NCBI RefSeq assembly: GCF_024171815.1
Contig: NZ_JAMTCJ010000004.1
Coordinates: 868,001-932,000, forward strand
DNA: 64,000 bases
Origin: Williamsia maris
GTDB taxonomy: Bacteria > Actinomycetota > Actinomycetes > Mycobacteriales > Mycobacteriaceae
Reading direction: 5' to 3'
This document shows, piece by piece, positions 47,178-55,728 of the stretch. Each line of letters starts with the position of its first letter. The first letter of the stretch is position 1. The notes beneath the pieces were generated by a model. The model had not been told where the DNA came from. It saw only the letters and a list, made by a program, of their open reading frames with translations, and ran no database searches. A program made the translations under genes and the position numbers.

Positions 47178-48287
47178 ATGACCCGGGACCGTGCGATCGA
47201 TGCGACGCGCGGTGTGGCCATCTTCAGCATGGTCAGCGGTCATTTCGCGCTCGGTACCGATCTCGCGAAGCCGACGCACGTGTTCCCGTATGCGGACGGT
47301 GCGTCGGCTTTCGTGCTCCTGTCGGGTCTGTTGCTGGGGATCGTGCACCGCGGCTGGTCGGACCGGACCGGGTCGCTGCAGGAGTCGTGGCGACGGATCA
47401 TCCGGCGCGCCGCGGTCATCTACCTGTGTCAGGTGTTGCTCGCCCTGACGGCGGTCGCGGTGTCGCTGGGTGGCCACACCGAGCTGACCTTCCTTCTGCC
47501 CGTGCGGGATTGGTCGCAGGGGATCTGGTGGGCGCTGACGCTGCGATACCTGCCCGGCGGCGGCAACATCCTCGTGCTCTACCTGGTGCTCATCGCAGTC
47601 ACCGCCCTGGCTCTCCCGCTGCTGCGACGGGGCGCATGGCCGGTGGTCATCGCCGCGTCGGTCGCGCTCTACACGGTCGCCCTACTCGATTCGCCGCCGT
47701 GGTTCTACATCTCGAGCACCGCCGAGCAGCCCGAGATCCAGAACTGGGCGATGTGGCAGATCATCTTCGTCCCCGCCCTGGTGATCGGATGGCTGTGGCA
47801 CGAACGACGACTGGGTCCACTGCTCGTCCGCCGCGTCGTCCCGGTGATCCTCGTCGCCGCAGCGGGCGCCGCGGTGTCGATGGCTCTGCACTCCTCCGAC
47901 GCCGCGGCCACCGCCGACGCGCTGCTGGTGGACAAACTCGACTTCGGCCCCGGTCGCGCGCTCGCGGCGTGGACCATGGTTCCCGCGGTCTACGTGGTGC
48001 TGCGGATCGTGATCGCTCGCCTGCGTCGCGACTGGCTGCGCCCGCTGTGTCAGGTGGGCTCGCGCAGCCTCGATTCCTATGTGCTCCAGTCGGTTCTGTT
48101 GATGGTGCTGCCGATCGTCGTCATGGCCCCGTGGTCCGACGGTGTCGCCACCGGCATCGCGCTGGCGGTGTTCGGTCTCTGTTGGGCGTGGGCGGAGTTC
48201 CGGCGTCACATCGGGTTGGACAAGCTGCATCGCGCACCCGTTCTCGCGGTGAGGATGGCCGGGCGCAGGTCGGTTCTCCCCCGGTGA
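47178..48287 (+). CDS. OpgC-like polytopic membrane protein
   Basis: 369 aa with about 10 hydrophobic helices. The start RAIDATRGVAIFSMVSGHFA and the segment ADGASAFVLLSGLLLGIV match the OpgC/acyltransferase-3-related family (OpgC_C), in which a D-x-x-RG motif lies in the first helix. OpgC succinylates osmoregulated glucans in Gram-negative bacteria; in actinobacteria a role in envelope sugar modification is only inferred. It is probably in one operon with the acyl-CoA ligase gene. Confidence 0.8.
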   Translation: MTRDRAIDATRGVAIFSMVSGHFALGTDLAKPTHVFPYADGASAFVLLSGLLLGIVHRGWSDRTGSLQESWRRIIRRAAVIYLCQVLLALTAVAVSLGGHTELTFLLPVRDWSQGIWWALTLRYLPGGGNILVLYLVLIAVTALALPLLRRGAWPVVIAASVALYTVALLDSPPWFYISSTAEQPEIQNWAMWQIIFVPALVIGWLWHERRLGPLLVRRVVPVILVAAAGAAVSMALHSSDAAATADALLVDKLDFGPGRALAAWTMVPAVYVVLRIVIARLRRDWLRPLCQVGSRSLDSYVLQSVLLMVLPIVVMAPWSDGVATGIALAVFGLCWAWAEFRRHIGLDKLHRAPVLAVRMAGRRSVLPR

Positions 48288-48295
48288 CGGGCGGG

Positions 48296-49198
48296 TCAGT
48301 GCCCCAGGAAGTCGAGGATCTCGGCGTTCACGGCCTCCGGCTGCTCCACCTGCAGGAAGTGGCCCGCGCCGTCGATGACGGCCACCCGACTGCCCTCGGG
48401 GAGGACCTCGTGCACCGACGAGACGAACTCGACCCGCATGCAGCCGTCGTCCGCACCGTGCAGGTACAGCGTCGGGACCTTCGGTGCCCGTCGCCACGAG
48501 TCGTGCAGTTCGCGATACCGGGCCGACGGACGGCCGGGGGCGGCCACGGACCGGTAGTACCGCAGTGCGGCTCTTCGGTTCTCGAGCGTGGGCAGGGCGT
48601 CGAAGACGTGGACGAGATCATCGGTGGCGTCGTACCCGGGCGACCAGTCGCGCCACAGTTTCGGGATCAGGCGGTCCAGGGAGCGCTCGGACACGACCGG
48701 GATCTGGTTGAAGAACATGTACCAACTCATGCGCGCCTGCCGACGCAGGAGACCGAATCGGGTGCGCGGCTCGAGGTCCGACCTCGTCATCGCCGGCACC
48801 GGGGGCACCGACATCGACACCACCGCCCGGAACGGTGATCTGTGGTGGGCGCCGATCGCATTGGCCGTGATCGCACCCCAGTCGTGTCCGATCAGCACGG
48901 CATCCCTGCCCCCGCCCAGCGCCCGGTGCACGCCGATGGCGTCGTGCATGAGCGCCCCGATGTGGAAGTCGCCGTCGGCCGGGATGTCGGTGGGCGCGTA
49001 CCCGCGGGTGAACGGGGCGACGACACGGTAGCCGCGCTCGGCCAGTGCCGGTCCGAGATGTCGCCACGACCAGGCCGAATCGGGATAGCCGTGCAGCGCG
49101 ACGGCCAACGGTCCGTCGTCGGGGCCCCAGGCCAACGCGCTGACCGTCAGTTCGGGCAGTTCGATGCGCAGCGTCGTCGGTGGCGATGTGTCGGTCAC
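48296..49198 (-). CDS. Alpha/beta hydrolase, epoxide hydrolase-like
   Basis: 300 aa from GTG 49198; a TAGAAT box lies 8 nt upstream, and the frame beyond it is non-coding. HGYPDSAWSWRH is the oxyanion HG-x-P motif. The nucleophile elbow GHDWG carries Asp instead of Ser, as in epoxide hydrolases and haloalkane dehalogenases. The catalytic His is in DGAGHFLQVEQPE. Lid Tyr candidates are in SWYMFFNQ and YYRS. It lies 12 nt downstream of the Baeyer-Villiger gene on the same strand, suggesting joint action, but an Asp nucleophile argues against a simple esterase. Confidence 0.85.
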   Translation of the reverse strand: MTDTSPPTTLRIELPELTVSALAWGPDDGPLAVALHGYPDSAWSWRHLGPALAERGYRVVAPFTRGYAPTDIPADGDFHIGALMHDAIGVHRALGGGRDAVLIGHDWGAITANAIGAHHRSPFRAVVSMSVPPVPAMTRSDLEPRTRFGLLRRQARMSWYMFFNQIPVVSERSLDRLIPKLWRDWSPGYDATDDLVHVFDALPTLENRRAALRYYRSVAAPGRPSARYRELHDSWRRAPKVPTLYLHGADDGCMRVEFVSSVHEVLPEGSRVAVIDGAGHFLQVEQPEAVNAEILDFLGH

Positions 49199-49209
49199 GA
49201 GAACCGATT

Positions 49210-50703
49210 CTACGAAGGAACGCTCCCGGTGCGTCCGCTTGCACGCGCACTGCGCGCGAATCGCATCGCCGGATCCCCGAGACGGGCGTATCGAAGTGCG
49301 ACGATGTCGTGGAAATAGCTCATCCCGAGCTGCCACGGTGACTTCGTACCGGCGCGGGGAAAGGTGTCGATGGACCGCAGGATGTAGTTGGCCTCGCAGT
49401 CGAGCAGCGGCTCCTCGGCCATACCCTCCGGTCGGACCGGGACGAACTGATCGAACCCACGCGCGTCCATGTGGGCGACCATCCTCCGGAAGTGTTCCCC
49501 CACGAGGTCGGCCTTCAGCGTCCAGGACGCGTTCGTGTACCCGATGGTGAACAGGAGATTCGGTACGCCGCTGAGCATCATCCCCTTGTAGGTCAGGGTT
49601 TCCGACGGTGAGACCGCCGCCCCGTCGACGGCGATGTCGATGGCGCCGAACGCCAGCATCTGCAACCCGGTCGCGGTGACGATGATGTCGGCGTCGAGGT
49701 GTTCACCCGAGGCCAGAGCGACTCCCTCGGAGGTGATCTGGTCGATCTTGTCGGTGACGATCGAGGCACGTCCGTCCGACAACGCCGCGAAGATGTCGCC
49801 GTCGGGGGCCAGGCACATCCGCTGATCCCACGGGTCGTACCGCGGCGTGAAGTGCCGATCGATGTCGAAGTCGTCGGGCAGCTGCGACGCGTTCTCCTTG
49901 CGAATGACCGAACGCATGTAGGTCGGCCAGCGCCGGCACGAGTGGTAGAGCGCGGTGTCGATGGCGATGTTCTTCCACCGGGTCAGTCCCGCGGCGCGGC
50001 GCGGCCCGATGACACGACCGAGCTTCTCGTCGAGGGTGTCCCGGCGCGGGAACGCCATCACGTAGGTCGGCGACCGCTGCAGCATGACCACGTGTGCCGC
50101 GGTCTCGGCGAGTGCGGGCACGAGTGTGATCGCCGTTGCCCCGCTGCCGATCACCACGACCCGCTTACCCGTGTGGTCGAGGTCGTCGGGCCACTGTTGT
50201 GGATGGACCACCGGACCGGTGAACTCGGCACTGCCGGGCAGGTCAGGGGTGTGGCCGCGGTCGTAGTCGTAGTAGCCGGTGCACAGGTAGAGGAACCGGC
50301 AGGTGAACTCGACGGCGGTGTGGCCGCGCAGCGCCACGACCGTCCACGTGGCGGTCTCGGTCGCGTAGTCCGCGCGGATCACCTTGTGTCCGAACCGGAT
50401 TCGCGCGTCGGTGCCGTCCTCGACGGCGGTCTGCTCGATGTACTCGCGGATGTCGGCACCGGAGACGATCGAGTCAGACGAGGACCAGGGGCGGAATCGA
50501 TAGCTCAGGCTCTGCATGTCCGAGTCGCACCGGACCCCGGGGTAGCGGAACAGATCCCACGTCCCCCCGATGCGTTCCCTCGACTCGAGGACGACGTGAG
50601 ACCCGTCGGGAAACGCCTCACGGACGTGGTGCGCGGCCCCGACACCGGACAAACCCGCGCCGACGATGACCACGTCCACACACTCCGCCTGCGTTGATGT
50701 CAC
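49210..50703 (-). CDS. Baeyer-Villiger monooxygenase (EthA/MoxY-like flavoprotein)
   Basis: 497 aa from GTG 50703, close to EthA (489 aa). FAD-binding GAGLSGVGAA (~15) and NADPH-binding GSGATA (~195) flank the BVMO fingerprint F-x-G-x3-H-x3-W-P (FTGPVVHPQQWP). GTWDLFRYPGVRCDSD is the classic FAD/NADP region. Such enzymes insert oxygen next to a ketone to give esters; EthA also activates thioamide drugs. Located between a P450 and an Asp-type hydrolase, it fits ketone degradation. Confidence 0.92.
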   Translation of the reverse strand: MTSTQAECVDVVIVGAGLSGVGAAHHVREAFPDGSHVVLESRERIGGTWDLFRYPGVRCDSDMQSLSYRFRPWSSSDSIVSGADIREYIEQTAVEDGTDARIRFGHKVIRADYATETATWTVVALRGHTAVEFTCRFLYLCTGYYDYDRGHTPDLPGSAEFTGPVVHPQQWPDDLDHTGKRVVVIGSGATAITLVPALAETAAHVVMLQRSPTYVMAFPRRDTLDEKLGRVIGPRRAAGLTRWKNIAIDTALYHSCRRWPTYMRSVIRKENASQLPDDFDIDRHFTPRYDPWDQRMCLAPDGDIFAALSDGRASIVTDKIDQITSEGVALASGEHLDADIIVTATGLQMLAFGAIDIAVDGAAVSPSETLTYKGMMLSGVPNLLFTIGYTNASWTLKADLVGEHFRRMVAHMDARGFDQFVPVRPEGMAEEPLLDCEANYILRSIDTFPRAGTKSPWQLGMSYFHDIVALRYARLGDPAMRFARSARASGRTGSVPS

Positions 50704-50746
50704 CTGATCAAGTCTCACCAACGTAGTGTGATCCACGCAATAGTGA

Positions 50747-50759
50747 GTGTTAACAACAC
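50747..50759. promoter_or_regulatory. Inverted repeat between P450 and BVMO genes
   Basis: GTGTT-AAC-AACAC (50747-50759), perfect 5-bp arms, 44 bp before the BVMO start in a 94-nt gap that is AT-richer than its surroundings. A candidate operator for a separate BVMO promoter. Confidence 0.35.
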
Positions 50760-50797
50760 CTGTTGAGCAGGGTTGGCAACGGCGGACCCCGGATCGA

Positions 50798-52123
50798 TCA
50801 GGACCGCCTGCGCGCCACGACCCGCCCACCCGATCCGGGCGCGAACGCGACGCCTCGGGAGTACCAGCTCTCGTCCGGCGCCAGGGTGGGCTCGATGACG
50901 TGACCCCTCAGGAGCGTACGAAGCACGGTGTGCAGCTCCATCGTCGCGAACGCCGCGCCGATGCAGCGCCGGACGCCACCACCGAAGGGGATCCACTCGT
51001 GCGGATCGGGGCGCGAGCCCAGGAACCGGTCGGGGTCGAAGCGCGCGGCGTGCGGGAACACGGTGTCGTCGGTGTGGACCAGGTCGATCCCGACCATGAT
51101 GTTCTGGCCCCGCGGCAGCACCCACGGCCCCACGGAATAGCTTGCCGCCTTGACCTGGCGGAACGTCGAGTCGATCACCGGACGTGTGCGTTGCACCTCG
51201 AGGATCACCGCGGTGAGCAGGTCGTCGACACCGGCATCGACCTCGGCGACGAGGCGATCGAGGATCGCCGGATGGCGTCGGAGCCGCTCGACCGCCCACG
51301 CCAGGGTCGTCGCGGTGGTCTCGTGACCGGCGGTCAACAGGGTGAGCAGCTGGTCGGAGATCTCGGCGTTGCTCATCGCCGATCCGTCGTCGTACCGGCT
51401 CTGGACCATCATCGCGAGCACGTCGTTGCGATCGGCGAGGTGCGGGTCGGAGGTGGCCGTGGCGATCAGTCCGTCGACGATGGCGTCGTATTCGCGGCGG
51501 TATCGGTGGAGTCGGCCCCAGGGACTGAAGCGGCCGAGATCCCATGTGGGCACCGGCACCACGATCAGTTTCGAGCCCAGTTCGACCATCGGTGGGATCA
51601 CGTCGCGCAACCGCGCGAACTCGCTTCCTTCGGCGCCGAACACGGCGCGCAGGATGATGTTCAGCGTGATCGACATCATCGGGTCGAGAACGCTCAGTTC
51701 CCGACCCTGGGGCCAGGAGGCGAACTCTCGCGAGGCCTCGTCGACCATCACCGATTCGTAGCCGGCCAGCCGGCGGCCGTGGAACGGCGGGACCAGCAGC
51801 TTGCGCTGGTTTTTGTGCCGCCGGCCCTCGAGCGCGAACAGTGAGTTCGGGCCGAGGACGCGGCCGAGATTGGCCTCGATCTGATCGAGGTCCTCGGGCG
51901 GTGTCTTGAAGATCTGTCGGACCTCGTCCGGATCACTGATGACCACGACGGTCCCGAACGTCGGCAGCTTGATCGTGAAGTCGGGCCCGAAACGATCCCG
52001 CAGTCGCATCAGGGCCGCGCGACGGTCGCGCAACGCCGCGACCCCCTGCAGGAATCCGGGCATTGCCGTGCCCGGGGGCAACACGACGGTCTCGCCGGTG
52101 TCATGGATCGTTCGCGTGCTCAT
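50798..52123 (-). CDS. Cytochrome P450
   Basis: 441 aa from ATG 52123, with AAGGAGG 5-6 nt upstream. I-helix AGHETTATT, K-helix E-x-x-R in EVQRTRP, and heme loop FGGGVRRCIGAA with the axial Cys. The N-terminus (VVLPPGTAMPGFLQG, soluble) resembles the mycobacterial CYP135/CYP138 group, though no family number can be given. It probably hydroxylates a hydrophobic substrate with a separate ferredoxin and reductase, neither of which is nearby. Two tandem operators lie just upstream. Confidence 0.93.
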   Translation of the reverse strand: MSTRTIHDTGETVVLPPGTAMPGFLQGVAALRDRRAALMRLRDRFGPDFTIKLPTFGTVVVISDPDEVRQIFKTPPEDLDQIEANLGRVLGPNSLFALEGRRHKNQRKLLVPPFHGRRLAGYESVMVDEASREFASWPQGRELSVLDPMMSITLNIILRAVFGAEGSEFARLRDVIPPMVELGSKLIVVPVPTWDLGRFSPWGRLHRYRREYDAIVDGLIATATSDPHLADRNDVLAMMVQSRYDDGSAMSNAEISDQLLTLLTAGHETTATTLAWAVERLRRHPAILDRLVAEVDAGVDDLLTAVILEVQRTRPVIDSTFRQVKAASYSVGPWVLPRGQNIMVGIDLVHTDDTVFPHAARFDPDRFLGSRPDPHEWIPFGGGVRRCIGAAFATMELHTVLRTLLRGHVIEPTLAPDESWYSRGVAFAPGSGGRVVARRRS

Positions 52124-52134
52124 CGCGCCTCCTT

Positions 52135-52174
52135 GGTACACGGTTGTACCGTGGCCAAGGTACGCACATGTACC
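52135..52174. promoter_or_regulatory. Two tandem GGTAC-N6-GTACC operators before P450 gene
   Basis: GGTAC-ACGGTT-GTACC (52135-52150) and GGTAC-GCACAT-GTACC (52159-52174): two 16-bp palindromes with centres 24 bp apart, directly upstream of the ribosome site. The layout is typical of TetR-type repressors binding as two dimers on nearby faces of DNA. No TetR gene lies beside it. Confidence 0.6.
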
Positions 52175-52228
52175 GAAGCGGGCAAGAGCAGATCCCGAAT
52201 GCCGGACGAGGGTCGGCGAAACGCGGTT

Positions 52229-53704
52229 CTAGTCCCGCACGACGCGGATGTTGTACTGACCGACCTTGCGGTAGAGGGTCGCCCGGCTCATCCCGAGTTC
52301 GTGGGCCGCATCGGCCATGGTCGGGTTGCCGGTGGCGAGGACGCGCACGATCTCGCCCCGCTCGAACGCCTCGATGCGCGACAGGTGACGCGCCGATCCG
52401 GCGAGGACCTCGTGCGGGAGGCTCGACACGTCGACGACGTCGCCACGACTCGTCGCGTGCGAGATCACCCGGGTGAGCTGCGCGACGTTGCCGGGCCAGT
52501 CGAAACCGGCCAGTGCGCGACCCGCCGCCGGCGCGATGACGACGTCGCGGCCGCGCGCCCTGGTGGCGATGTGATGGGCCAACGGCAGCACGTCGGAGCT
52601 GCGTTCACGCAGCGGCGGAATCGCGACCACCGTGTCGACCAGCGCGGCCAACGGTGCCGGGATGTCCTCGAACCGCTCGGCACTCATCGCGAACGGCAGT
52701 GCTGACTGCGCACGCGATCGCACGACGAGCTCGGCCAGCTGATCGGCGACCCAGATCGGTAGCGAATCCACGTCGCGCACGATCACCGCGGTGTGCGACT
52801 TGCCCAGCTCCGGGGTCCACAACCCGAGCCAGGTCTGCAGGTCCGACGGCGCCGGGGCCTCGGCGGAGAGGATCCGGTCCCGCGGACACACATGACGAGC
52901 GGCCTGCGCGAGCGCGGTCGATCGGCCGGAGCCGGGTTCGCCGATGGCCGCGACGATCGTGCCCGTCGACATGGCCCCCTCGGCCGCGGCGACCGCCGAG
53001 TTCCACCCGTCGGAGAGCGAATGCACTGTGCCCGAACCGGGTTCGAGGCGCGGAACCTCGACCCGGAACACGCGGCCCCGGGGCGTGGGACGCGAGGTGC
53101 GGCCTGAGGTCCGCGCGAGCATCAGCGCCGCGGTCGTGCTCGCCGCCGACCGGGCCAACGCCAACAGCAACTCGCTCGACGACTGCGACCACGTCGTCAG
53201 GTTGACGCTGCCCTCGAGACGTCCGGATGCGGGTTCGATGACCGGCACCGCCGCGCACGTGAACGAACACAGGTTCTGCGCGTAATGCTGATCGGCCCGG
53301 ACGAGGGTCGGGACGCGGTCGGCCAGGGCCAGACCGAGACCGTTCGTACCCACCTCCCGCTCGGAATAGGCGAAACCCGGCGCGAGATGGACGTCGTCGA
53401 GGGCACGCAGCAACGAGTGGTCACCGCTCATCCGGCTCAGCACGACACCGTCGGCGTCGGTGAGCATCATGCTGACCGGCTCGGTGGCGAGGGTCCGGTG
53501 CAGGTCGACGAGTACCTCGTTGCCGCATTCGAAGAACAGCGATCCGAGATCGTCGGTACCGGTGAACACCGGTTCGACCGAGTCGAGGGAGACCCCGTAC
53601 TCCTCGCTGCGCTGCCACGACGCGAGCAGCCGGCGGGGGACGTCGGCCGCGGAGCCGAACACGACATCGCCCTGCTTCGCCCGCTCCGGCAACCTGTCGG
53701 ACAC
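52229..53704 (-). CDS. GAF/Fis-family transcriptional activator (MimR/AcoR-like)
   Basis: 491 aa from GTG 53704, with GGAGG 7 nt upstream. The N-terminal sensor resembles GAF (VSMMLTDADGVVLSR, EREVGTNGLGLALA). The central AAA+ is reduced: GEPGSGRSTAL replaces a normal Walker A and the sigma-54 contact motif GAFTGA is absent. The C-terminal Fis-type HTH is TMADAAHELGMSRATLYRKV. This actinobacterial class, including MimR, activates mono-oxygenase and alcohol dehydrogenase operons. It is divergent from the amidohydrolase operon, which carries a matching inverted repeat, so it is probably its activator. Confidence 0.85.
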   Translation of the reverse strand: MSDRLPERAKQGDVVFGSAADVPRRLLASWQRSEEYGVSLDSVEPVFTGTDDLGSLFFECGNEVLVDLHRTLATEPVSMMLTDADGVVLSRMSGDHSLLRALDDVHLAPGFAYSEREVGTNGLGLALADRVPTLVRADQHYAQNLCSFTCAAVPVIEPASGRLEGSVNLTTWSQSSSELLLALARSAASTTAALMLARTSGRTSRPTPRGRVFRVEVPRLEPGSGTVHSLSDGWNSAVAAAEGAMSTGTIVAAIGEPGSGRSTALAQAARHVCPRDRILSAEAPAPSDLQTWLGLWTPELGKSHTAVIVRDVDSLPIWVADQLAELVVRSRAQSALPFAMSAERFEDIPAPLAALVDTVVAIPPLRERSSDVLPLAHHIATRARGRDVVIAPAAGRALAGFDWPGNVAQLTRVISHATSRGDVVDVSSLPHEVLAGSARHLSRIEAFERGEIVRVLATGNPTMADAAHELGMSRATLYRKVGQYNIRVVRD

Positions 53705-53793
53705 CGCCACACCTCCACGCCACGGGCGCATCACCCGCTGTGATCCACGTTACAAGAGGGGACCACGGCAACACCGGGTCCCACGGCGGGCGT

Positions 53794-53812
53794 GCGTCTC
53801 AGATTGAGACGC
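53794..53812. promoter_or_regulatory. Putative activator site (UAS) of amidohydrolase operon
   Basis: GCGTCTCA-GAT-TGAGACGC, perfect 8-bp arms, 84 bp before the first gene. Fis-family activators of the AcoR/MimR type commonly use inverted TGAGAC-like half-sites, so it is a candidate binding site for the divergently encoded regulator. Confidence 0.55.
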
Positions 53813-53863
53813 CGAGCGCACCGCTCCCCCGTGTCGGCCTCCCTACTGTCGTGTCGAACAGCC

Positions 53864-53879
53864 TGTGACAGCAGTCACA
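53864..53879. promoter_or_regulatory. CRP/GlxR-type site TGTGA-N6-TCACA
   Basis: A perfect 16-bp match (TGTGA, CAGCAG, TCACA) lying 7 bp before the GGGAGG ribosome site. A TACTGT box at 53844-53849 would place the transcription start near 53856, so the site would lie just downstream of it, a repressing position. Confidence 0.6.
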
Positions 53880-53896
53880 CAATTTGGGAGGACCTG

Positions 53897-54934
53897 ATGT
53901 ACCGCAAAGGTGACACCAGCTATTTCATCGTCGATGCACACGTGGCCCTGTGGGACGCGCGTCCGGAGAACCAGCGCAACATCCACGGCAAGCAGTTCAT
54001 CGACTGCTTCTACGACTACCACCGCAACCTGTCGCCGGAGAGCGAGGTCTGGGACTACGACGACTACCTCTACCAGGGCGGCGAGCGCCTGATGAAGGAC
54101 CTGTTCACCGACGGGTACGTCGACCACGCCATCTTCCAGCCGGCCCACCTCGGGGAGTTCTATTACAAGGGGTTCGGGCAGACCGACGAGGCGTCCGAGC
54201 TCGCCGCCGAGCACCCGGACAAGCTCACCTACAACCACCACTTCGATCCCCGCAACGGCGAGCAGGGGCTCGACCAGCTGCGTCTCGACGCCGAGAAGTA
54301 CCACCTCAAGGGCGTGAAGCTGTACACCGCCGAATGGCACGGCGACTCCCGTGGCTACAAGCTCGACGACCCGTGGGCCTACCGCTATTTCGAGGCCTGC
54401 CGCGAGCTCGGCATCCGCAACATCCACGTACACAAGGGCCCCACCATCCGACCGCTCGACCGCGATGCCTTCGACGTCGCCGATGTCGACCATGTGGCGT
54501 CGGACTTCACCGACCTGAACTTCGTGGTCGAACACTGTGGCCTGCCGCGTCTCGAGGACTTCTGCTGGATCGCCACCCAGGAGCCGAACGTGCACGCGGG
54601 GTTGGCCGTCGCCATGCCGTTCATCCACTCCCGCCCGAAGTACTTCGCGCAGATCCTCGGCGAGCTCCTCTACTGGATCGGCGAGGATCGCATCCAGTTC
54701 TCGTCCGACTACGCGATCTGGACGCCGCGGTGGCTGATCGAGTCGTTCGTCGATTTCCAGATCCCCGACGAGTTGGGTGAGTACCCGCAGCTGACCACCG
54801 ACCAGAAGAAGAAGATCCTCGGGCTCAACGCCGCTGCGATGTACGACATCCCGGTGCCCGCAGAGCTGCAGGTCGCCTCGGCCGAGGAGACCCCGGTCGG
54901 GCCGCGGGGCGCCGACGAGATGGTCGGTGCGTGA
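53897..54934 (+). CDS. Amidohydrolase-family protein of the mim/prm accessory set
   Basis: 345 aa, ATG 53897 with GGGAGGA 4 nt before it. The N-terminal YFIVDAHVALWD is the first metal/beta-barrel segment of the amidohydrolase-2 (COG2159) family, though HVALWD replaces the usual HxH. HVHKGPTIRPLD, VEHCGLPRL and FSSDYAIW are later barrel motifs. Its relatives lie directly downstream of the propane/MimABCD di-iron monooxygenase genes in mycobacteria and Gordonia, where they are thought to help assemble or support the hydroxylase. No hydroxylase genes are present in this window. Confidence 0.8.
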   Translation: MYRKGDTSYFIVDAHVALWDARPENQRNIHGKQFIDCFYDYHRNLSPESEVWDYDDYLYQGGERLMKDLFTDGYVDHAIFQPAHLGEFYYKGFGQTDEASELAAEHPDKLTYNHHFDPRNGEQGLDQLRLDAEKYHLKGVKLYTAEWHGDSRGYKLDDPWAYRYFEACRELGIRNIHVHKGPTIRPLDRDAFDVADVDHVASDFTDLNFVVEHCGLPRLEDFCWIATQEPNVHAGLAVAMPFIHSRPKYFAQILGELLYWIGEDRIQFSSDYAIWTPRWLIESFVDFQIPDELGEYPQLTTDQKKKILGLNAAAMYDIPVPAELQVASAEETPVGPRGADEMVGA

Positions 54935-55697
54935 CGTGGACGACCAGCAACGGCGCGACGCCGCGTGGCATGCACTCGACGTGGTGATCGACCCCGAACT
55001 CGACGAGCCCATCACCGACCTCGGGTTCGTCCGCTCGCTGGACATCGCCTCGGACGGGGACGTCTCGGTCCATCTGCGACTGCCGACGTCGTTCTGCGCA
55101 CCGAACTTCGCCTACCTGATGGCGTCGGACGCGAAGGACGTCCTGACCGCTCTGGACTGGACGGCCGTGGTGACGGTCGAGCTCGACGACCATCACGACT
55201 CCGAGATCATCAACACCGGACTGGCCGCCGACGCCGGCTACCGCGGGACGTTCGGCCACGAGGCGCTCGACGATCTCACCGAACTCCGGGAGACGTTCCT
55301 GCGCAAGGCGCACACCGCGGCGATGGAGCGATGCCTGACCGGGGTCCTGCGCCGCGACACGGGCATCGAGATCGCCGATCTCGGCACCCTCACGCTGGGC
55401 GACCTCCCCGCCGACGAGATGACCGAATCGCTGCTGCGGCGACGCCGGAGCATCGGATTGCCCACCGGCGCCACGGAACCGGTGATAGTCGACCACCGAG
55501 GAATCGGTCCCGAACCCGATGCCGTGCCGCTCGCCCTGCGTCGGGCGCGCTCGACCCGCATCTCCATCGACGGGAACGCGCACTTCTGTCGCGGCCTGCT
55601 CCGGACCCGATACGGACCGGACACCACATCGACCGATGCGCCCGAGACCGACACCGGGGCTTTCGTCCCGCTCGCGGCGCTCACCATGCCCGCGTGA
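54927..55697 (+). CDS. DUF59 (MIP18/SufT-type) metal-sulfur assembly protein
   Basis: 256 aa from GTG 54927, overlapping the amidohydrolase end by 8 nt; GTG 54936 is an alternative. The N-terminal ~95 residues (ALDVVIDPELDEPITDLGFV, then LPTSFCAPNFAYLMA) form the DUF59 fold with its conserved Cys. The remaining ~160 residues are specific to the mim/prm-associated group, ending in a region with a further Cys (HFCRGLL). It probably helps metallocentre or monooxygenase maturation. It is translationally coupled within the operon. Confidence 0.82.
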   Translation: MRDVDDQQRRDAAWHALDVVIDPELDEPITDLGFVRSLDIASDGDVSVHLRLPTSFCAPNFAYLMASDAKDVLTALDWTAVVTVELDDHHDSEIINTGLAADAGYRGTFGHEALDDLTELRETFLRKAHTAAMERCLTGVLRRDTGIEIADLGTLTLGDLPADEMTESLLRRRRSIGLPTGATEPVIVDHRGIGPEPDAVPLALRRARSTRISIDGNAHFCRGLLRTRYGPDTTSTDAPETDTGAFVPLAALTMPA

Positions 55698-55728
55698 CTC
55701 CCCCATCCTTCACAACGGAAAGAACCCC

